A stretch of DNA of 64,000 bases, from NCBI RefSeq assembly GCF_014637405.1, contig NZ_BMEY01000007.1, forward strand, positions 28,898-92,897, written 5' to 3'. How positions within the stretch are numbered: the stretch's first letter is position 1; the number at the start of each line of letters is the position of its first letter. Below the pieces are notes generated by a model that saw nothing but the letters and a program-made list of their open reading frames with translations, had not been told where the DNA came from and did not search any database. The stretch comes from Ornithinibacillus halotolerans (lineage in GTDB: Bacteria; Bacillota; Bacilli; Bacillales; Amphibacillaceae). Made by a program: the position numbers and the translations under genes. Of the stretch, positions 45,468 to 55,374 are shown piece by piece.

Positions 45468-45483
45468 AAAAAACGAGTTTTTT
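45468..45483. promoter_or_regulatory. Candidate ComK AT-box upstream of comK
   Basis: AAAAAAC-GA-GTTTTTT is a perfect inverted repeat that contains the ComK half-site AAAA-N5-TTTT. It lies 100-115 bp upstream of the comK start. A convincing second AT-box at a standard distance was not found; AT-rich sequence at 45487-45500 is only partly similar. Autoactivation is expected for comK but is not proved by a single box. Confidence 0.4.
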
Positions 45484-45584
45484 AGTAAAATTTGAAAAAT
45501 GTCGATTAAGTGTATTAATTTGGCGAAAAATCTGGTAAATTAATGCATATAGCCTCTTCCTTTCGAAAAATAGTGAAAGGATGT

Positions 45585-46112
45585 TTGATTACGATGTTAT
45601 ATGACAATATGTTTACTCCAACTCATGAAATTTCCCCTTTAACCTTGGCTGTTGTTGCAAAAAAAGATGAAACAGGAAACGTTCAAACCGTTGTTTTAGA
45701 AGATGAAATTGAATATAAGGTAGAACATTCACCAAGTAAGTTTATTGACTATGCTTGTAAATTCTTTGGAGCAAGTTTGAAAGGCAGGCAAGAAGGAACG
45801 AAGAATATATGCGGTATAACACATAAAGCACCTATTTCAATCGATCCTTCTAGTGGCATGTATTTCTTTCCAACAACATCACCCACAAGTTCCAAGTGCT
45901 CTTGGATAGCACATTCCCACATCGACCATGTTTTACGTATTGATAGCAAAACTTCAGAAATTGTGTTTAAAAATGGAAAGAAAGTTGTTATTAATGCATC
46001 CTATGGTTCTGTAATGAATCAAATTCACCGAACTGCACAGTATCGTTACTTACTAGATCAACGAATTAAACAGTTGCAACAGCGCGATCCTGATCCCGGG
46101 AAAGAGCTTTAA
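45585..46112 (+). CDS. comK: Competence transcription factor ComK
   Basis: The ComK family region begins near MLYDNMFTPTHEISPLTLAV; the start may be the TTG at 45585 (GAAAGGATG close upstream) or the ATG at 45594. Typical ComK segments are IDYACKFFGASLKGR, THKAPISIDPSSGMYFFPT and CSWIAHSHIDHV. It activates DNA-uptake and recombination genes, including addAB in B. subtilis. The protein stops soon after LLDQRIKQLQQ, about 15-20 residues short of B. subtilis ComK, so the C-terminal MecA-recognition segment FMLYPK is absent. It overlaps the next gene tail-to-tail by 47 bp. Confidence 0.88.
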   Translation: MITMLYDNMFTPTHEISPLTLAVVAKKDETGNVQTVVLEDEIEYKVEHSPSKFIDYACKFFGASLKGRQEGTKNICGITHKAPISIDPSSGMYFFPTTSPTSSKCSWIAHSHIDHVLRIDSKTSEIVFKNGKKVVINASYGSVMNQIHRTAQYRYLLDQRIKQLQQRDPDPGKEL

Positions 46113-46455
46113 GCATGAATTCTTGTACAATTGTCTCGACTTTTTTTCGAATAGCAGGGTTAAAGTAATTTCGTTTTTCTTCTTTTCCTTTCGATATAAA
46201 AAGATAAGATGAAAAGGAGTCATTTTTATTCATTAACATAACTTTTAGTTTTCTTTTTTTCATTTCTATTCGTAATTGTCTACGTTCTGCTAAAGCGTTA
46301 GCATTCATTTTTTCAAGTAGTTGTAAATAAGGTTCTTTAATTTTAAAAGCACCTTTTTGGATATGTTGAATATCTTGCTGAATGACGACAATTGCCATCG
46401 AAAGAAAAAGAAATCTTGAAGTAATTGTTAATTCTTCATCTGTTAGATAGCGCAT
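46066..46455 (-). CDS. yhjD: YhjD-like protein
   Basis: 129 residues, mostly basic helix after a short hydrophobic stretch near 14-25 (RFLFLSMAIVVIQQDI). MNANALAERRQLRIEMKKRK is a strongly basic central helix. Position between comK and yhjE matches YhjD of B. subtilis, a protein of unknown function; the name is tentative. The last 47 bases lie within comK on the other strand. Confidence 0.65.
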   Translation of the reverse strand: MRYLTDEELTITSRFLFLSMAIVVIQQDIQHIQKGAFKIKEPYLQLLEKMNANALAERRQLRIEMKKRKLKVMLMNKNDSFSSYLFISKGKEEKRNYFNPAIRKKVETIVQEFMLKALSRDQDRAVATV

Positions 46456-46678
46456 AATCTCCCCTCCATAAAGGAACGTTTGTTCTCATTATACGCTAAA
46501 GTTTTAAAAAATACACTAAAAAAATTACTTAAGATAAGAAAAAAGAAAGAAAGAGGCTATACTAAAATCAAAAAGAAAGGTTAAGATAGACATTATTAGG
46601 TTAAAACTTTTCATAATGCAGAATTTACTTTAAAATAAAAGTGTATATATGGCCTTGGGATGGGGAGATTTTACACAA

Positions 46679-47335
46679 ATGATTTTATCGAGTATCATTA
46701 CAGATTGGAAAACAGCAGTTAGAAACGATGAATTAGACCAGTACATAATGGATTTATTAAGTGATTATGAAAGTCTAGGTCCACTACCGGGAATATTATT
46801 ACCGTTTATAGAAGCATTTCTTCCTTTCCTACCATTAGTTGTTTTTGTTATGGCTAATGCAGCTGCATATGGATTATTAGAGGGATTTTTATTATCATGG
46901 GCAGGTTCGAGCTTAGGTGCAATACTTGTGTTTCTGATTGTGCGGAACCTCGGTGACAAAAGAATCTTTGTTGCGGTTAGAAAAAATAAACAAGTAAAAA
47001 AAGTAACTGGCTGGTTAGAAAAACATGGTTTCGGCCCACTCTTTTTACTGATGTGTTTTCCGTTTTCGCCATCGTCCGTTATTAATGTTGTAGCGGGTTT
47101 ATCAAAAATAAATATGTATCAATTTATTTTAGCGGTGTTGTTAGGGAAATCAGTTATGATATTTTCTATTTCGTATGTCGGATCAAGTATTTTGTCATTT
47201 GCTCAAAACCCTACTAAAACCATTGTAGTGGGAGTATGCATCGTTTTATTCTGGGTAATAGGGAAATTCATTGAAAACAAACTTCATCAAAAGTCAAAGC
47301 AAAAAGAACAATCCGATTCAATAGAATTGGAATAA
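46679..47335 (+). CDS. yhjE: TVP38/TMEM64 (DedA-like) membrane protein YhjE
   Basis: 218 residues from the ATG at 46679, with GGGGAG about 11 bases upstream; the ATG at 46649 has no ribosome binding site. About five TM segments. The SNARE-assoc/VTT domain shows AFLPFLPLVVFVMANAAAYG, then LEKHGFGPLFLLMCFPFSPS and VVAGLSKINMYQFILA. The family is linked to lipid transport across the membrane. It is followed by a strong terminator. Confidence 0.85.
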   Translation: MILSSIITDWKTAVRNDELDQYIMDLLSDYESLGPLPGILLPFIEAFLPFLPLVVFVMANAAAYGLLEGFLLSWAGSSLGAILVFLIVRNLGDKRIFVAVRKNKQVKKVTGWLEKHGFGPLFLLMCFPFSPSSVINVVAGLSKINMYQFILAVLLGKSVMIFSISYVGSSILSFAQNPTKTIVVGVCIVLFWVIGKFIENKLHQKSKQKEQSDSIELE

Positions 47336-47340
47336 AAACG

Positions 47341-47385
47341 AAAAAAACTTCTGTCTTACGTATGTACTTGGTCAGAAGTTTTTTT
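47341..47385 (+). terminator. Terminator after yhjE
   Basis: AAAAAAACTTCTG (47341-47353) pairs with CAGAAGTTTTTTT (47373-47385). Confidence 0.9.
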
Positions 47386-47416
47386 CATTACTTTACATAA
47401 TTAAGGAGGTATTTAT

Positions 47417-50400
47417 ATGGGACTCCGTTTTATATTAGGAAGAGCTGGAACTGAAAAAAGTAAAATAGCATTTGAAGAAATAAAAGAAAACTCCAACTAT
47501 AATCCACAAGGCCCACCGATTTTTTATATCGTTCCTGATCAGATGACCTTTGAGCAAGAATATGCACTATTTAGAGATGAAGCGTTTCAAGGTAGTATTC
47601 GTACTCAAGTAACGAGCTTCTCTCGGCTTGCTTGGCTTATTTTACAAGAAACTGGTGGGGCGACTAGACAATTTATTAGTTCTGTCGGGATTCAAATGAT
47701 GTTAAAGAAAATAATCGATGAGAAAGAAGGAGAATGGCAAGTTTTTCAAAAAGCAGTAGAAAAGCAAGGCTTTTTGAATCAATTAGAAAAAGTAATAACA
47801 GAATTTAAACGATATGAAGTTACACCAGACATGTTACAGATGCAGAAGTATGAGATTAATCAATATGCACATAAAGAACCTGGGGAACAAGCATTAGTAA
47901 ATAAACTCGATGATTTATATTATATTTATGACAAATTACAAATGGCATTAGCAAACCAGTATATTGATAGTGAAGATCAGCTTCGTCTCTTAGCAGAAAA
48001 GATTGCTGAAGCAAATTCATTAGAGGGTGCTGAGATTTATTTTGATGGGTTCCATCGCTTTACCCCTAAGGAATTAATTGTTGTTGAAGCATTACTGAAA
48101 AAATGTGAACGTGTAACTGTTACATTGACAGTTGATGATACCGAAAATCCAAACTTATCTGAAATGGATTTATTTTATCAGACCAAGGAGACGTATCATG
48201 TTTTAAATGAGATTGCTAGGGTTAATGGTATAACGGTAGAAAATAGCATTGAGTTAGAACCAGCTAATGGTGTGTTTTATAAGAAACCATATTTTGCTCA
48301 TTTAGAGCGTTATTTTGATACACGGCCAACGCCAACATTTGAAGGAAAAGTACCTATTCAAATTGCCGAAGCGGTACATCCACGTGCAGAAATTGAAGGG
48401 GTAGCACAAGAAATATTACGTCTTGTTCGAGAAGAGAATTACCGATATCGTGATATTGCTATCTTAATCCGCCAAACAGAAACGTATCAAGATATTATCG
48501 GAACTATTTTTGCGGATTATAATATTCCTGTATTCATTGATGAAAAGCGAACAATGCTAAATCATTCCCTGATAGAATTTCTTCGTTCATGTTTAGAAGT
48601 AGTCGATGGAAACTTCCGTTATGATGCTGTATTCCGTATGTTAAAGACTGGATTTATTCCTGCAATAGATGAGGAATATCCTTTAACGAGTGATGCCATT
48701 GATGAACTTGAAAATTATGTCATTGAATATGGAATTCGCTCAAGAAAGCAGTGGATGAGTAAAGAAGATTGGATTTTTCAACGATTCCATGGATTTGACC
48801 AAAAGACACAAACCGATGCGGAAAAAGAAACGCAAATACGGATTAATCGGTATAGAATGCAAATTGTTCATGCGCTTGAGAAGTTTGATCAAAAGATTAG
48901 AGAAGCATCTACTATTAGAGAAATTTGTACAGAAATCTTTACTTTATTAGAAGATATTCAGGCACCTGAACAATTGGAGAAAATGAGAAATTACTTAGAT
49001 GAACATGGACAACTATCCAAAGGTAGAGAGCAAGAACAAGTTTGGAATGCAATTATTGATCTTTTTGATGAAATGGTTGAAATGGCAGGGGACGAACAAA
49101 TGACATTGTCTTCTTTTCGTTCTACCCTTGATGCTGGATTAGAAACGTTAAAATTCTCCCATGTGCCTCCAAGTATTGACCATGTAATCGTAGGAACTAT
49201 TGACCGTTCACGTATAAGCGGAATTAAATGTTCTTTCCTAGTAGGGGTTAATGATGGTGTCTGGCCATTAAAACCACCAGCTGACGGAATGATTAATGAA
49301 ACAGAACGTGAACTATTAGCTACACATGGAATGAAGCTTGCAGATACAAGTAAACGCCAGTTATTAGATGACTGGTTTTATATGTATTTGGCTTTTTGCT
49401 CAGCCTCTGATTATTTATGGGTAAGTTATCCACTAAGTGATGAAGAAGGAAAAGCAAAAATGCCATCACAACTCATTAAGAGAATAGAAGACATGTTCCC
49501 AGATAATAATGAACATCTTTTATTACAAGATCCAGATGAGCTTTATGAAGCAGATCGCTTTATTACATCACCAATAAAAACAAGATCTGCTCTAACGGCA
49601 CAATTGGCGCGAGGTCGTAAAGGATATCCAGTAAAAGAAGTATGGTGGCATGTTCTCAATTGGTACATGACTAATCATAAAAAACAACATACAACACACA
49701 AAATATTACAAAGCTTATTTTATGAAAATAGTCCATCTCATCTAGAAGAAGAAACAGTAGAGCATTTATATCCTAAAGAAGTTGTTGCGAGTGTTTCTCG
49801 ATTAGAAACATATTATCGTTGTTCGTATCAACACTTTGCAAAGTATAGTTTAGGATTAAAGGAAAGAAAAACATATAAGCTAGATGCTCCAGATATTGGA
49901 AATCTATTTCATGAAGCATTAAGAATTATTACTGAATGGGTTCAACAAGAAGGAAAAGATTTTGCTCGATTAACGAAAAAAGAAACCGATAAATATGCAG
50001 AAAAAGCAGTAACTAGTTTAGCACCAATATTACAGCATCAAATTTTGCATAGTTCGAATCGATACCAATATATTCAACATAAGTTACAACAAGTAATCGC
50101 ACGTGCTGCCTATGTATTAAGTGAGCAAGCCCGGTTAAGTAACTTCTCACCTGTAGGACTTGAACTTGGTTTTGGTACAAAACAGGACAAGCTAGCACCA
50201 GTAACACTGGAATTACCGAATGGTTATGAGATAAAGCTTAGAGGACGCATCGATCGAGTAGATAGAGCGTTAAACGAAGAAGAATTATATTTACGAATTA
50301 TAGATTATAAATCAAGTGCAAGAGGCCTTGATATGGTCGAGGTATATTATGGTTTAGCTTTACAAATGTTGACGTATTTAGATGTTGTTTTATCCCAATC

Positions 50401-50920
50401 GGAACAATGGTTAGGTAAAAAAGCAACACCAGCTGGAGTACTATATTTCCATGTTCATAATCCGATGATCTCTGGTACTTTTAAAATGTCAGATGAGGAA
50501 TTAGAAGAAGAGATTTTTAAGAAGTATAAAATGCAAGGTTTATTGATTAATCAAGAAAATGTCGTACAGATGATGGATACTTCGTTAGAATCTGGTTTTA
50601 GTCAAATTATACCTGCTGCATTGAAAAAGGATGGAAACTTCCGATCCGGCTCAAAAATTGCCAGTGAGGAGACATTCTCCAGTTTACAAGAACATATTCG
50701 TAAGTTAATGCTAAATGCAGGAATTGATATGACGGAAGGGGCTGTACACCTAAATCCATATCAAAGAAAACAACAAGTTGCTTGTACGTATTGTCCATTT
50801 TTATCGGTTTGTCAATTTGATACGTCGTTAGAGACGAATAATTACCGAAAACTTACTGAAATGAAAGAAGATGAAGTCATACAAAAGTTAAGAAAGAAAG
50901 AGGGTGACATTATTGGTTAA
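47417..50920 (+). CDS. addB: AddB, helicase-nuclease subunit
   Basis: 1167 residues, full length. The N-terminal Walker A is GRAGTEKS (8-15), followed by PDQMTFEQEYALF. The C-terminal RecB-like nuclease shows IIDYKSSARGLDMVEVYYGL reduced to the DYK motif and its Tyr-rich helix. Four cysteines of the 4Fe-4S staple lie in YYRCSYQHF and CTYCPFLSVC. AddAB resects double-strand ends up to a Chi site for recombination. The addA start lies within its last codons. Confidence 0.97.
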   Translation: MGLRFILGRAGTEKSKIAFEEIKENSNYNPQGPPIFYIVPDQMTFEQEYALFRDEAFQGSIRTQVTSFSRLAWLILQETGGATRQFISSVGIQMMLKKIIDEKEGEWQVFQKAVEKQGFLNQLEKVITEFKRYEVTPDMLQMQKYEINQYAHKEPGEQALVNKLDDLYYIYDKLQMALANQYIDSEDQLRLLAEKIAEANSLEGAEIYFDGFHRFTPKELIVVEALLKKCERVTVTLTVDDTENPNLSEMDLFYQTKETYHVLNEIARVNGITVENSIELEPANGVFYKKPYFAHLERYFDTRPTPTFEGKVPIQIAEAVHPRAEIEGVAQEILRLVREENYRYRDIAILIRQTETYQDIIGTIFADYNIPVFIDEKRTMLNHSLIEFLRSCLEVVDGNFRYDAVFRMLKTGFIPAIDEEYPLTSDAIDELENYVIEYGIRSRKQWMSKEDWIFQRFHGFDQKTQTDAEKETQIRINRYRMQIVHALEKFDQKIREASTIREICTEIFTLLEDIQAPEQLEKMRNYLDEHGQLSKGREQEQVWNAIIDLFDEMVEMAGDEQMTLSSFRSTLDAGLETLKFSHVPPSIDHVIVGTIDRSRISGIKCSFLVGVNDGVWPLKPPADGMINETERELLATHGMKLADTSKRQLLDDWFYMYLAFCSASDYLWVSYPLSDEEGKAKMPSQLIKRIEDMFPDNNEHLLLQDPDELYEADRFITSPIKTRSALTAQLARGRKGYPVKEVWWHVLNWYMTNHKKQHTTHKILQSLFYENSPSHLEEETVEHLYPKEVVASVSRLETYYRCSYQHFAKYSLGLKERKTYKLDAPDIGNLFHEALRIITEWVQQEGKDFARLTKKETDKYAEKAVTSLAPILQHQILHSSNRYQYIQHKLQQVIARAAYVLSEQARLSNFSPVGLELGFGTKQDKLAPVTLELPNGYEIKLRGRIDRVDRALNEEELYLRIIDYKSSARGLDMVEVYYGLALQMLTYLDVVLSQSEQWLGKKATPAGVLYFHVHNPMISGTFKMSDEELEEEIFKKYKMQGLLINQENVVQMMDTSLESGFSQIIPAALKKDGNFRSGSKIASEETFSSLQEHIRKLMLNAGIDMTEGAVHLNPYQRKQQVACTYCPFLSVCQFDTSLETNNYRKLTEMKEDEVIQKLRKKEGDIIG

Positions 50921-53900
50921 TTGGACGAGAGAACAAGAATCAGCGATTTATACTGAAGGTAATGATATTCTCGTTGCAGCAGCTGCTGGCTCAGGAAAGA
51001 CTGCGGTACTTGTAGAGCGTATCATACAAAAGTTACTAAAGAAGGATAATCCAGTTAATATAGACTCTCTTCTCGTTGTTACATTTACGAATGCAGCAGC
51101 ACAGGAAATGCGAAATAGAGTAGGACAAGCACTTGAGAAAGCTTTAGAGAAAGATCCTACTTCTATTCATTTGAAGAAACAATTATCTTTATTACAACGC
51201 GCTTCAATTTCGACACTACATTCCTTTTGTTTAGATATAGTGAAGCAATATGCGTATTTATTAGATATAGATCCTAGCTTTCGAATTGCAAATGATATGG
51301 AAGCAGATTTAATGCAACAAGAGGTATTAGAAGATTTATTTGAAGATTGGTACGGAAAAGAAGGAGAAGAACAAGAGAAGTTTTTCCAAGTCGTGGATCG
51401 ATTTTCTGGCGATAGAAATGATGTAGATGTGGAAAAACTTGTTCTCGATCTCTATACATTCGCCATTCAAAATCCATTTCCAGATGTTTGGTTAGATCAT
51501 ATAGCTTCCGTGTATGAAGTGAAGGAAGATTGGCAAGAGGAAGACTTAATATGGTTAGAAATAATTAAAAGAGAAGCTAGAGAAAAATTAAAAGGTATCG
51601 AACAGGAAATGAATCTAGCGCATCAGCTTGCATCGAGTCAGGATGGACCATTTTGGTATCTTGAAGCAATTGAATCAGATCAAGCGATGTTAGCGACTGC
51701 GTTTGATTTATTGGATAACTGGAATGAATTGCAAGTCTTTATGAGTACAAGCAAATTTGCAAGAGTAGCCGGTGGAAAAAAGCCAGAATGTGATGAAGTC
51801 AAGAAAGAAAAAGTAAAAAAACTACGTGATGGTTATAAAAAACGTTGGGATACGATGAAGAATAATTGGTACAACCGAAATATTGCTTCTCATGTTGAAG
51901 ATATGCGAGAATTGGCACCAGTTATTAAGACACTAACCGAAATCGTCAAGGAATTTAAAGAACGCTTCTCTAAGACAAAAAGAGAAAAGGCTGTTGTAGA
52001 TTTTTCCGATTTAGAACATTTAGCATTACAACTACTTATCGATGAGTCTTCATCAATTGAACAACCGAAGCCATCCATTGTAGCGAAAAATTTACAAAAA
52101 CAATTTAGCGAACTTCTTATAGATGAATACCAAGATACTAATTTAGTGCAAGAAACGATTCTTACATTAATTAGTGACCAAGTTGGGCCAGGTAATATGT
52201 TCATGGTTGGGGACGTAAAACAGAGTATTTACCGATTTAGACATGCGGAACCGTCACTATTTATAGAAAAATATAAACGATTTGCAAGTGAGGATCATGT
52301 GGCAACACGCATTGATTTAGCTAGTAATTTTAGAAGTCGTGAACTTGTGTTAATTGGTGCGAACTATATATTTAGACAAATTCTCGATGAAGATCTTGGT
52401 GAGATTAACTATGATAAAGATGCAGAATTAATCTATGCCAATAAAATGTATGAAGACTTGCCACTTGTTAAGCCGAATCCAGAATTAATTATTATTGACC
52501 GTGAAAAGCCAGAGGAAGCTGAAGACTTTAAAGAAGACTCGGAAGATGAAAACAGTGAAGACGAGAATTACGAAGACTTAGAAAAAGCACAACTTGAGGC
52601 AAGAGCTTATGCGAAAAAAATTAAACAATGGATTGGCAAAGAGGATGAACAGCCTCTTCAAGTAGTAGATAAACAGTCTGAGAAATTAAGAGATGTTCAA
52701 TATCGTGATATTGTAATTTTATTACGATCAATGACTTGGGCACCGACCATTGTGGAAGAACTGAAGAAGCAAGGAATTCCTGTATATGCAGAACTATCTA
52801 CAGGGTATTTTGAAGCTATTGAAGTAAAAATCATGCTTAATTTGTTAAAAGTAATTGATAATCCTAGACAGGATATCCCACTAGCTTCTGTATTAAAGTC
52901 ACCAATAGTGGGATTAAATGAGAATGAATTAGCACGAGTTCGACTAACAGATCGCCGTAATACGTACTATGAAGCAATGGTAAAATACCGTAGTGAGCAT
53001 CATGACTCTCTTGCCGATCAATTAGGGAGATTTTTAGATTTGCTCAATCAGTTTAGAGAATCTTCTAAGCAAGGTGCGTTATCCGAATTAATATGGCAAA
53101 TCTATCGGGAAACAGGTTATTTTGACTTTGTTGGTGGAATGCCTGGTGGAAGACAAAGACAAGCAAACTTACGAGCATTATACGATCGTGCTCGAGGATA
53201 TGAAACAACATCATTCAGAGGTTTATTCCGATTCCTACGCTTTATTGAGCGAATGGAAGAAAAAGGGGATGATCTAGGAGCAGCAAGAGCACTAAGTGAG
53301 CAAGAAGATGTTGTCCGTATTATGACAATCCATAAAAGTAAAGGATTAGAGTTTCCAGTTGTCATTGTCGGTGCGATGGACAAGCAATTTAATATGCAAG
53401 ACTTAAAGCAAAGCTATTTACTTCATAAGGATCTTGGTTTTGCAAGTAAGTATATTGATCCTGTAAAACGAATTACGTATCCGACCCTTTATTATCATGC
53501 GATTAAGGAAGAGAAGCGAAGAGAGTTACTAGCAGAAGAAATGCGTGTACTCTATGTAGCCTTAACAAGGGCAAGAGAGAAGTTAGTAATGGTAGGTAAT
53601 GTAGCTTCTGTAGAGAAAAAACTTGAAAAATGGGAAGCCATTATGGAACATTCGGAATGGATTTTGCCTGCTCATTTCCGTATTAAGTCTGTTTCTTATT
53701 TAGATTGGGTTGGCCCAGCTTTAATTCGTCATGAGGATTCAAGTGCCCTTCGTTCAGAAGATGTAAAAGATGTCGTATTGAAAGAAATAAGGGTGGACCC
53801 TTCCAAATGGGATATCACGATTATCCATGGTAGTGAATTAGCTAATTTGGAAGAGACATCCATGGAAGAAGATTTGAATTTAAAAGAAAAAATTATGGAA

Positions 53901-54662
53901 TGGCAACCAGTAGTGCTAAATAATAAAGAATTAGATGCCTTTGTTGATGACCGTTTGTCATTTCAATATCCATTTTCTGAAGCGGCTCATTCACGAGCAA
54001 AACAAAGTGTTACAGAAATAAAACGTCAGCGTGCAATAAAGGATGAATATAGTGCCACTCAACTCGTTCAACCATTTAAAACGCCAATTGTGAAAAAGCC
54101 GATCTTTATGCAGAAGGAAAAAACATTGTCAGCTGCAGAAAAAGGTACTGCAATGCATACTGTAATGCAACATTTGCCGTTTAAGGAGAAAATGACTAGT
54201 TCAGAAATTGAAGAATTCATCGAAACTCTAGTAGAACGAGAAATCCTGCGTAGACAAGAAGCAGATTCTATTTCTATAGATGCGATTGAAAAATTCTTTG
54301 ATACAGATATTGCAAGAAAGATGATGAATGCAGATAGATTATATCGAGAAGTACCATTTAGTATTACATTACTTGCCAAAGATGTTTATGCGAATTGGAA
54401 AAGTGATACCGATGAACAAGTACTTGTACAAGGTGTCTTTGATGCGCTAATTCCATCCGATAATGGTTGGATAATTCTAGATTATAAGACAGACTACGTT
54501 CCGGAGAATGTTACAGAAGAAGTTATTACAAAACTAATCAACCGTTATAAGGTACAATTAAGCTTGTACCGTCACGCACTAGAAACGATCTGGAAAACAC
54601 CAGTGAAAGAGACCTATTTATATTTCTTCAACAAACAATTGTTGGTGAAAGTACCGGAATAA
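50913..54662 (+). CDS. addA: AddA, helicase-nuclease subunit
   Basis: 1249 residues from a TTG at 50913 spaced eight bases from AAAGAGGG; a GTG nine bases earlier is too close to that site. UvrD-type helicase motifs follow in order: Q-motif region at the start, Walker A AAAAGSGKTAVL, VTFTNAAAQEMRNR, LLIDEYQDTN, GDVKQSIYRFR, TIHKSKGLEFPVV and VALTRAREKLV. The C-terminal nuclease has ILDYKTD. An acidic insertion near residues 535-560 (EDSEDENSEDENYEDLE) is unusual. It pairs with AddB; sbcCD does not follow. Confidence 0.97.
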   Translation: MVNWTREQESAIYTEGNDILVAAAAGSGKTAVLVERIIQKLLKKDNPVNIDSLLVVTFTNAAAQEMRNRVGQALEKALEKDPTSIHLKKQLSLLQRASISTLHSFCLDIVKQYAYLLDIDPSFRIANDMEADLMQQEVLEDLFEDWYGKEGEEQEKFFQVVDRFSGDRNDVDVEKLVLDLYTFAIQNPFPDVWLDHIASVYEVKEDWQEEDLIWLEIIKREAREKLKGIEQEMNLAHQLASSQDGPFWYLEAIESDQAMLATAFDLLDNWNELQVFMSTSKFARVAGGKKPECDEVKKEKVKKLRDGYKKRWDTMKNNWYNRNIASHVEDMRELAPVIKTLTEIVKEFKERFSKTKREKAVVDFSDLEHLALQLLIDESSSIEQPKPSIVAKNLQKQFSELLIDEYQDTNLVQETILTLISDQVGPGNMFMVGDVKQSIYRFRHAEPSLFIEKYKRFASEDHVATRIDLASNFRSRELVLIGANYIFRQILDEDLGEINYDKDAELIYANKMYEDLPLVKPNPELIIIDREKPEEAEDFKEDSEDENSEDENYEDLEKAQLEARAYAKKIKQWIGKEDEQPLQVVDKQSEKLRDVQYRDIVILLRSMTWAPTIVEELKKQGIPVYAELSTGYFEAIEVKIMLNLLKVIDNPRQDIPLASVLKSPIVGLNENELARVRLTDRRNTYYEAMVKYRSEHHDSLADQLGRFLDLLNQFRESSKQGALSELIWQIYRETGYFDFVGGMPGGRQRQANLRALYDRARGYETTSFRGLFRFLRFIERMEEKGDDLGAARALSEQEDVVRIMTIHKSKGLEFPVVIVGAMDKQFNMQDLKQSYLLHKDLGFASKYIDPVKRITYPTLYYHAIKEEKRRELLAEEMRVLYVALTRAREKLVMVGNVASVEKKLEKWEAIMEHSEWILPAHFRIKSVSYLDWVGPALIRHEDSSALRSEDVKDVVLKEIRVDPSKWDITIIHGSELANLEETSMEEDLNLKEKIMEWQPVVLNNKELDAFVDDRLSFQYPFSEAAHSRAKQSVTEIKRQRAIKDEYSATQLVQPFKTPIVKKPIFMQKEKTLSAAEKGTAMHTVMQHLPFKEKMTSSEIEEFIETLVEREILRRQEADSISIDAIEKFFDTDIARKMMNADRLYREVPFSITLLAKDVYANWKSDTDEQVLVQGVFDALIPSDNGWIILDYKTDYVPENVTEEVITKLINRYKVQLSLYRHALETIWKTPVKETYLYFFNKQLLVKVPE

Positions 54663-54696
54663 AATGACTTAGGGGATCTTCCCTAAGTCATTTTTT
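54661..54696. terminator. Bidirectional terminator between addA and gerPF
   Basis: A 14-bp perfect stem (54661-54674 / 54681-54694) with a 6-nt loop overlaps the addA stop and ends in seven T. Confidence 0.95.
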
Positions 54697-54914
54697 TATG
54701 CATTAGCAGTTTGGGTTTGATCGTTAACGTCTGGATCAATTGGATTCGTTATACTCGCACCTGTATTTGTATTGATAAAATCCCCGGTATTTAAAGAACC
54801 AGAACCAGCACTTGTTTTAGAAGAGCTTTTTGGTGAAAGATAAAACGAGTCGCCAAAGTTAACAACCCCACCCCCGATACTATTAATTTTAATTGGTCCA
54901 ACGATTGATGGCAT
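54696..54914 (-). CDS. gerPF: Spore germination protein GerPF
   Basis: 72 residues from MPSIVGPIKINSIGGG; an in-frame GTG three codons earlier is less likely because the TAGGTG site serves this ATG. The repeated motifs INSI and GSGSLNTGD mark the GerPA/GerPF family. It is the last gene of the gerPABCDEF operon, coat proteins that let germinants pass to their receptors. C-terminal half is rich in Asn, Thr and Asp. Confidence 0.92.
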   Translation of the reverse strand: MPSIVGPIKINSIGGGVVNFGDSFYLSPKSSSKTSAGSGSLNTGDFINTNTGASITNPIDPDVNDQTQTANA

Positions 54915-54990
54915 TGTATACACCTACTAATATTTAAGGTTTACTTTATAATATGATTCTATTAATTCTAATGTGTAGTTCTTCTAATTC

Positions 54991-55362
54991 TTATTCTTCT
55001 TTTAGCAGTCGGAAATGCTTTACCCTTGATTCGGCATTGATTTTCTTTAAACTCCCATGCTGAACAGTTGAGGATTGGCTTACACCAGTAATGGATACAG
55101 TACCAACATTAATATAGTTTTGATGGTGGAAATGTTCAGATTGAATCGGTAATTCACTAGATAACCATTTTGCTTTTCTCTTAAAAATTGAATAATAGTC
55201 AAACTGCAGATCATATGCATCATTCCAAGCGATACCTTCACGTTGTACAGCAATACCATTGAAGGTAGGATTAAATTCAATCGTATCCCCAATGTTGAAG
55301 ATGGAGCTGAAACCAATAGAATTAATGGCACTACTAGAAATTATTACGAGTCTTTCCTTCAT
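54991..55362 (-). CDS. gerPE: Spore germination protein GerPE
   Basis: 123 residues. The N-terminal SSSAINSIGFSSIFNIGDTIEFNP region has the INSI/NIGD pattern of the GerP family, and the middle carries EGIAWNDAYDLQFDYYSIF, trimmed here, that is typical of GerPE. A start at 55362, 12 bp after gerPD, and the order PA-PB-PC-PD-PE-PF support the call. The gerPF gene follows after 76 bp. Confidence 0.88.
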   Translation of the reverse strand: MKERLVIISSSAINSIGFSSIFNIGDTIEFNPTFNGIAVQREGIAWNDAYDLQFDYYSIFKRKAKWLSSELPIQSEHFHHQNYINVGTVSITGVSQSSTVQHGSLKKINAESRVKHFRLLKEE

Positions 55363-55374
55363 TTATATCCCTCA

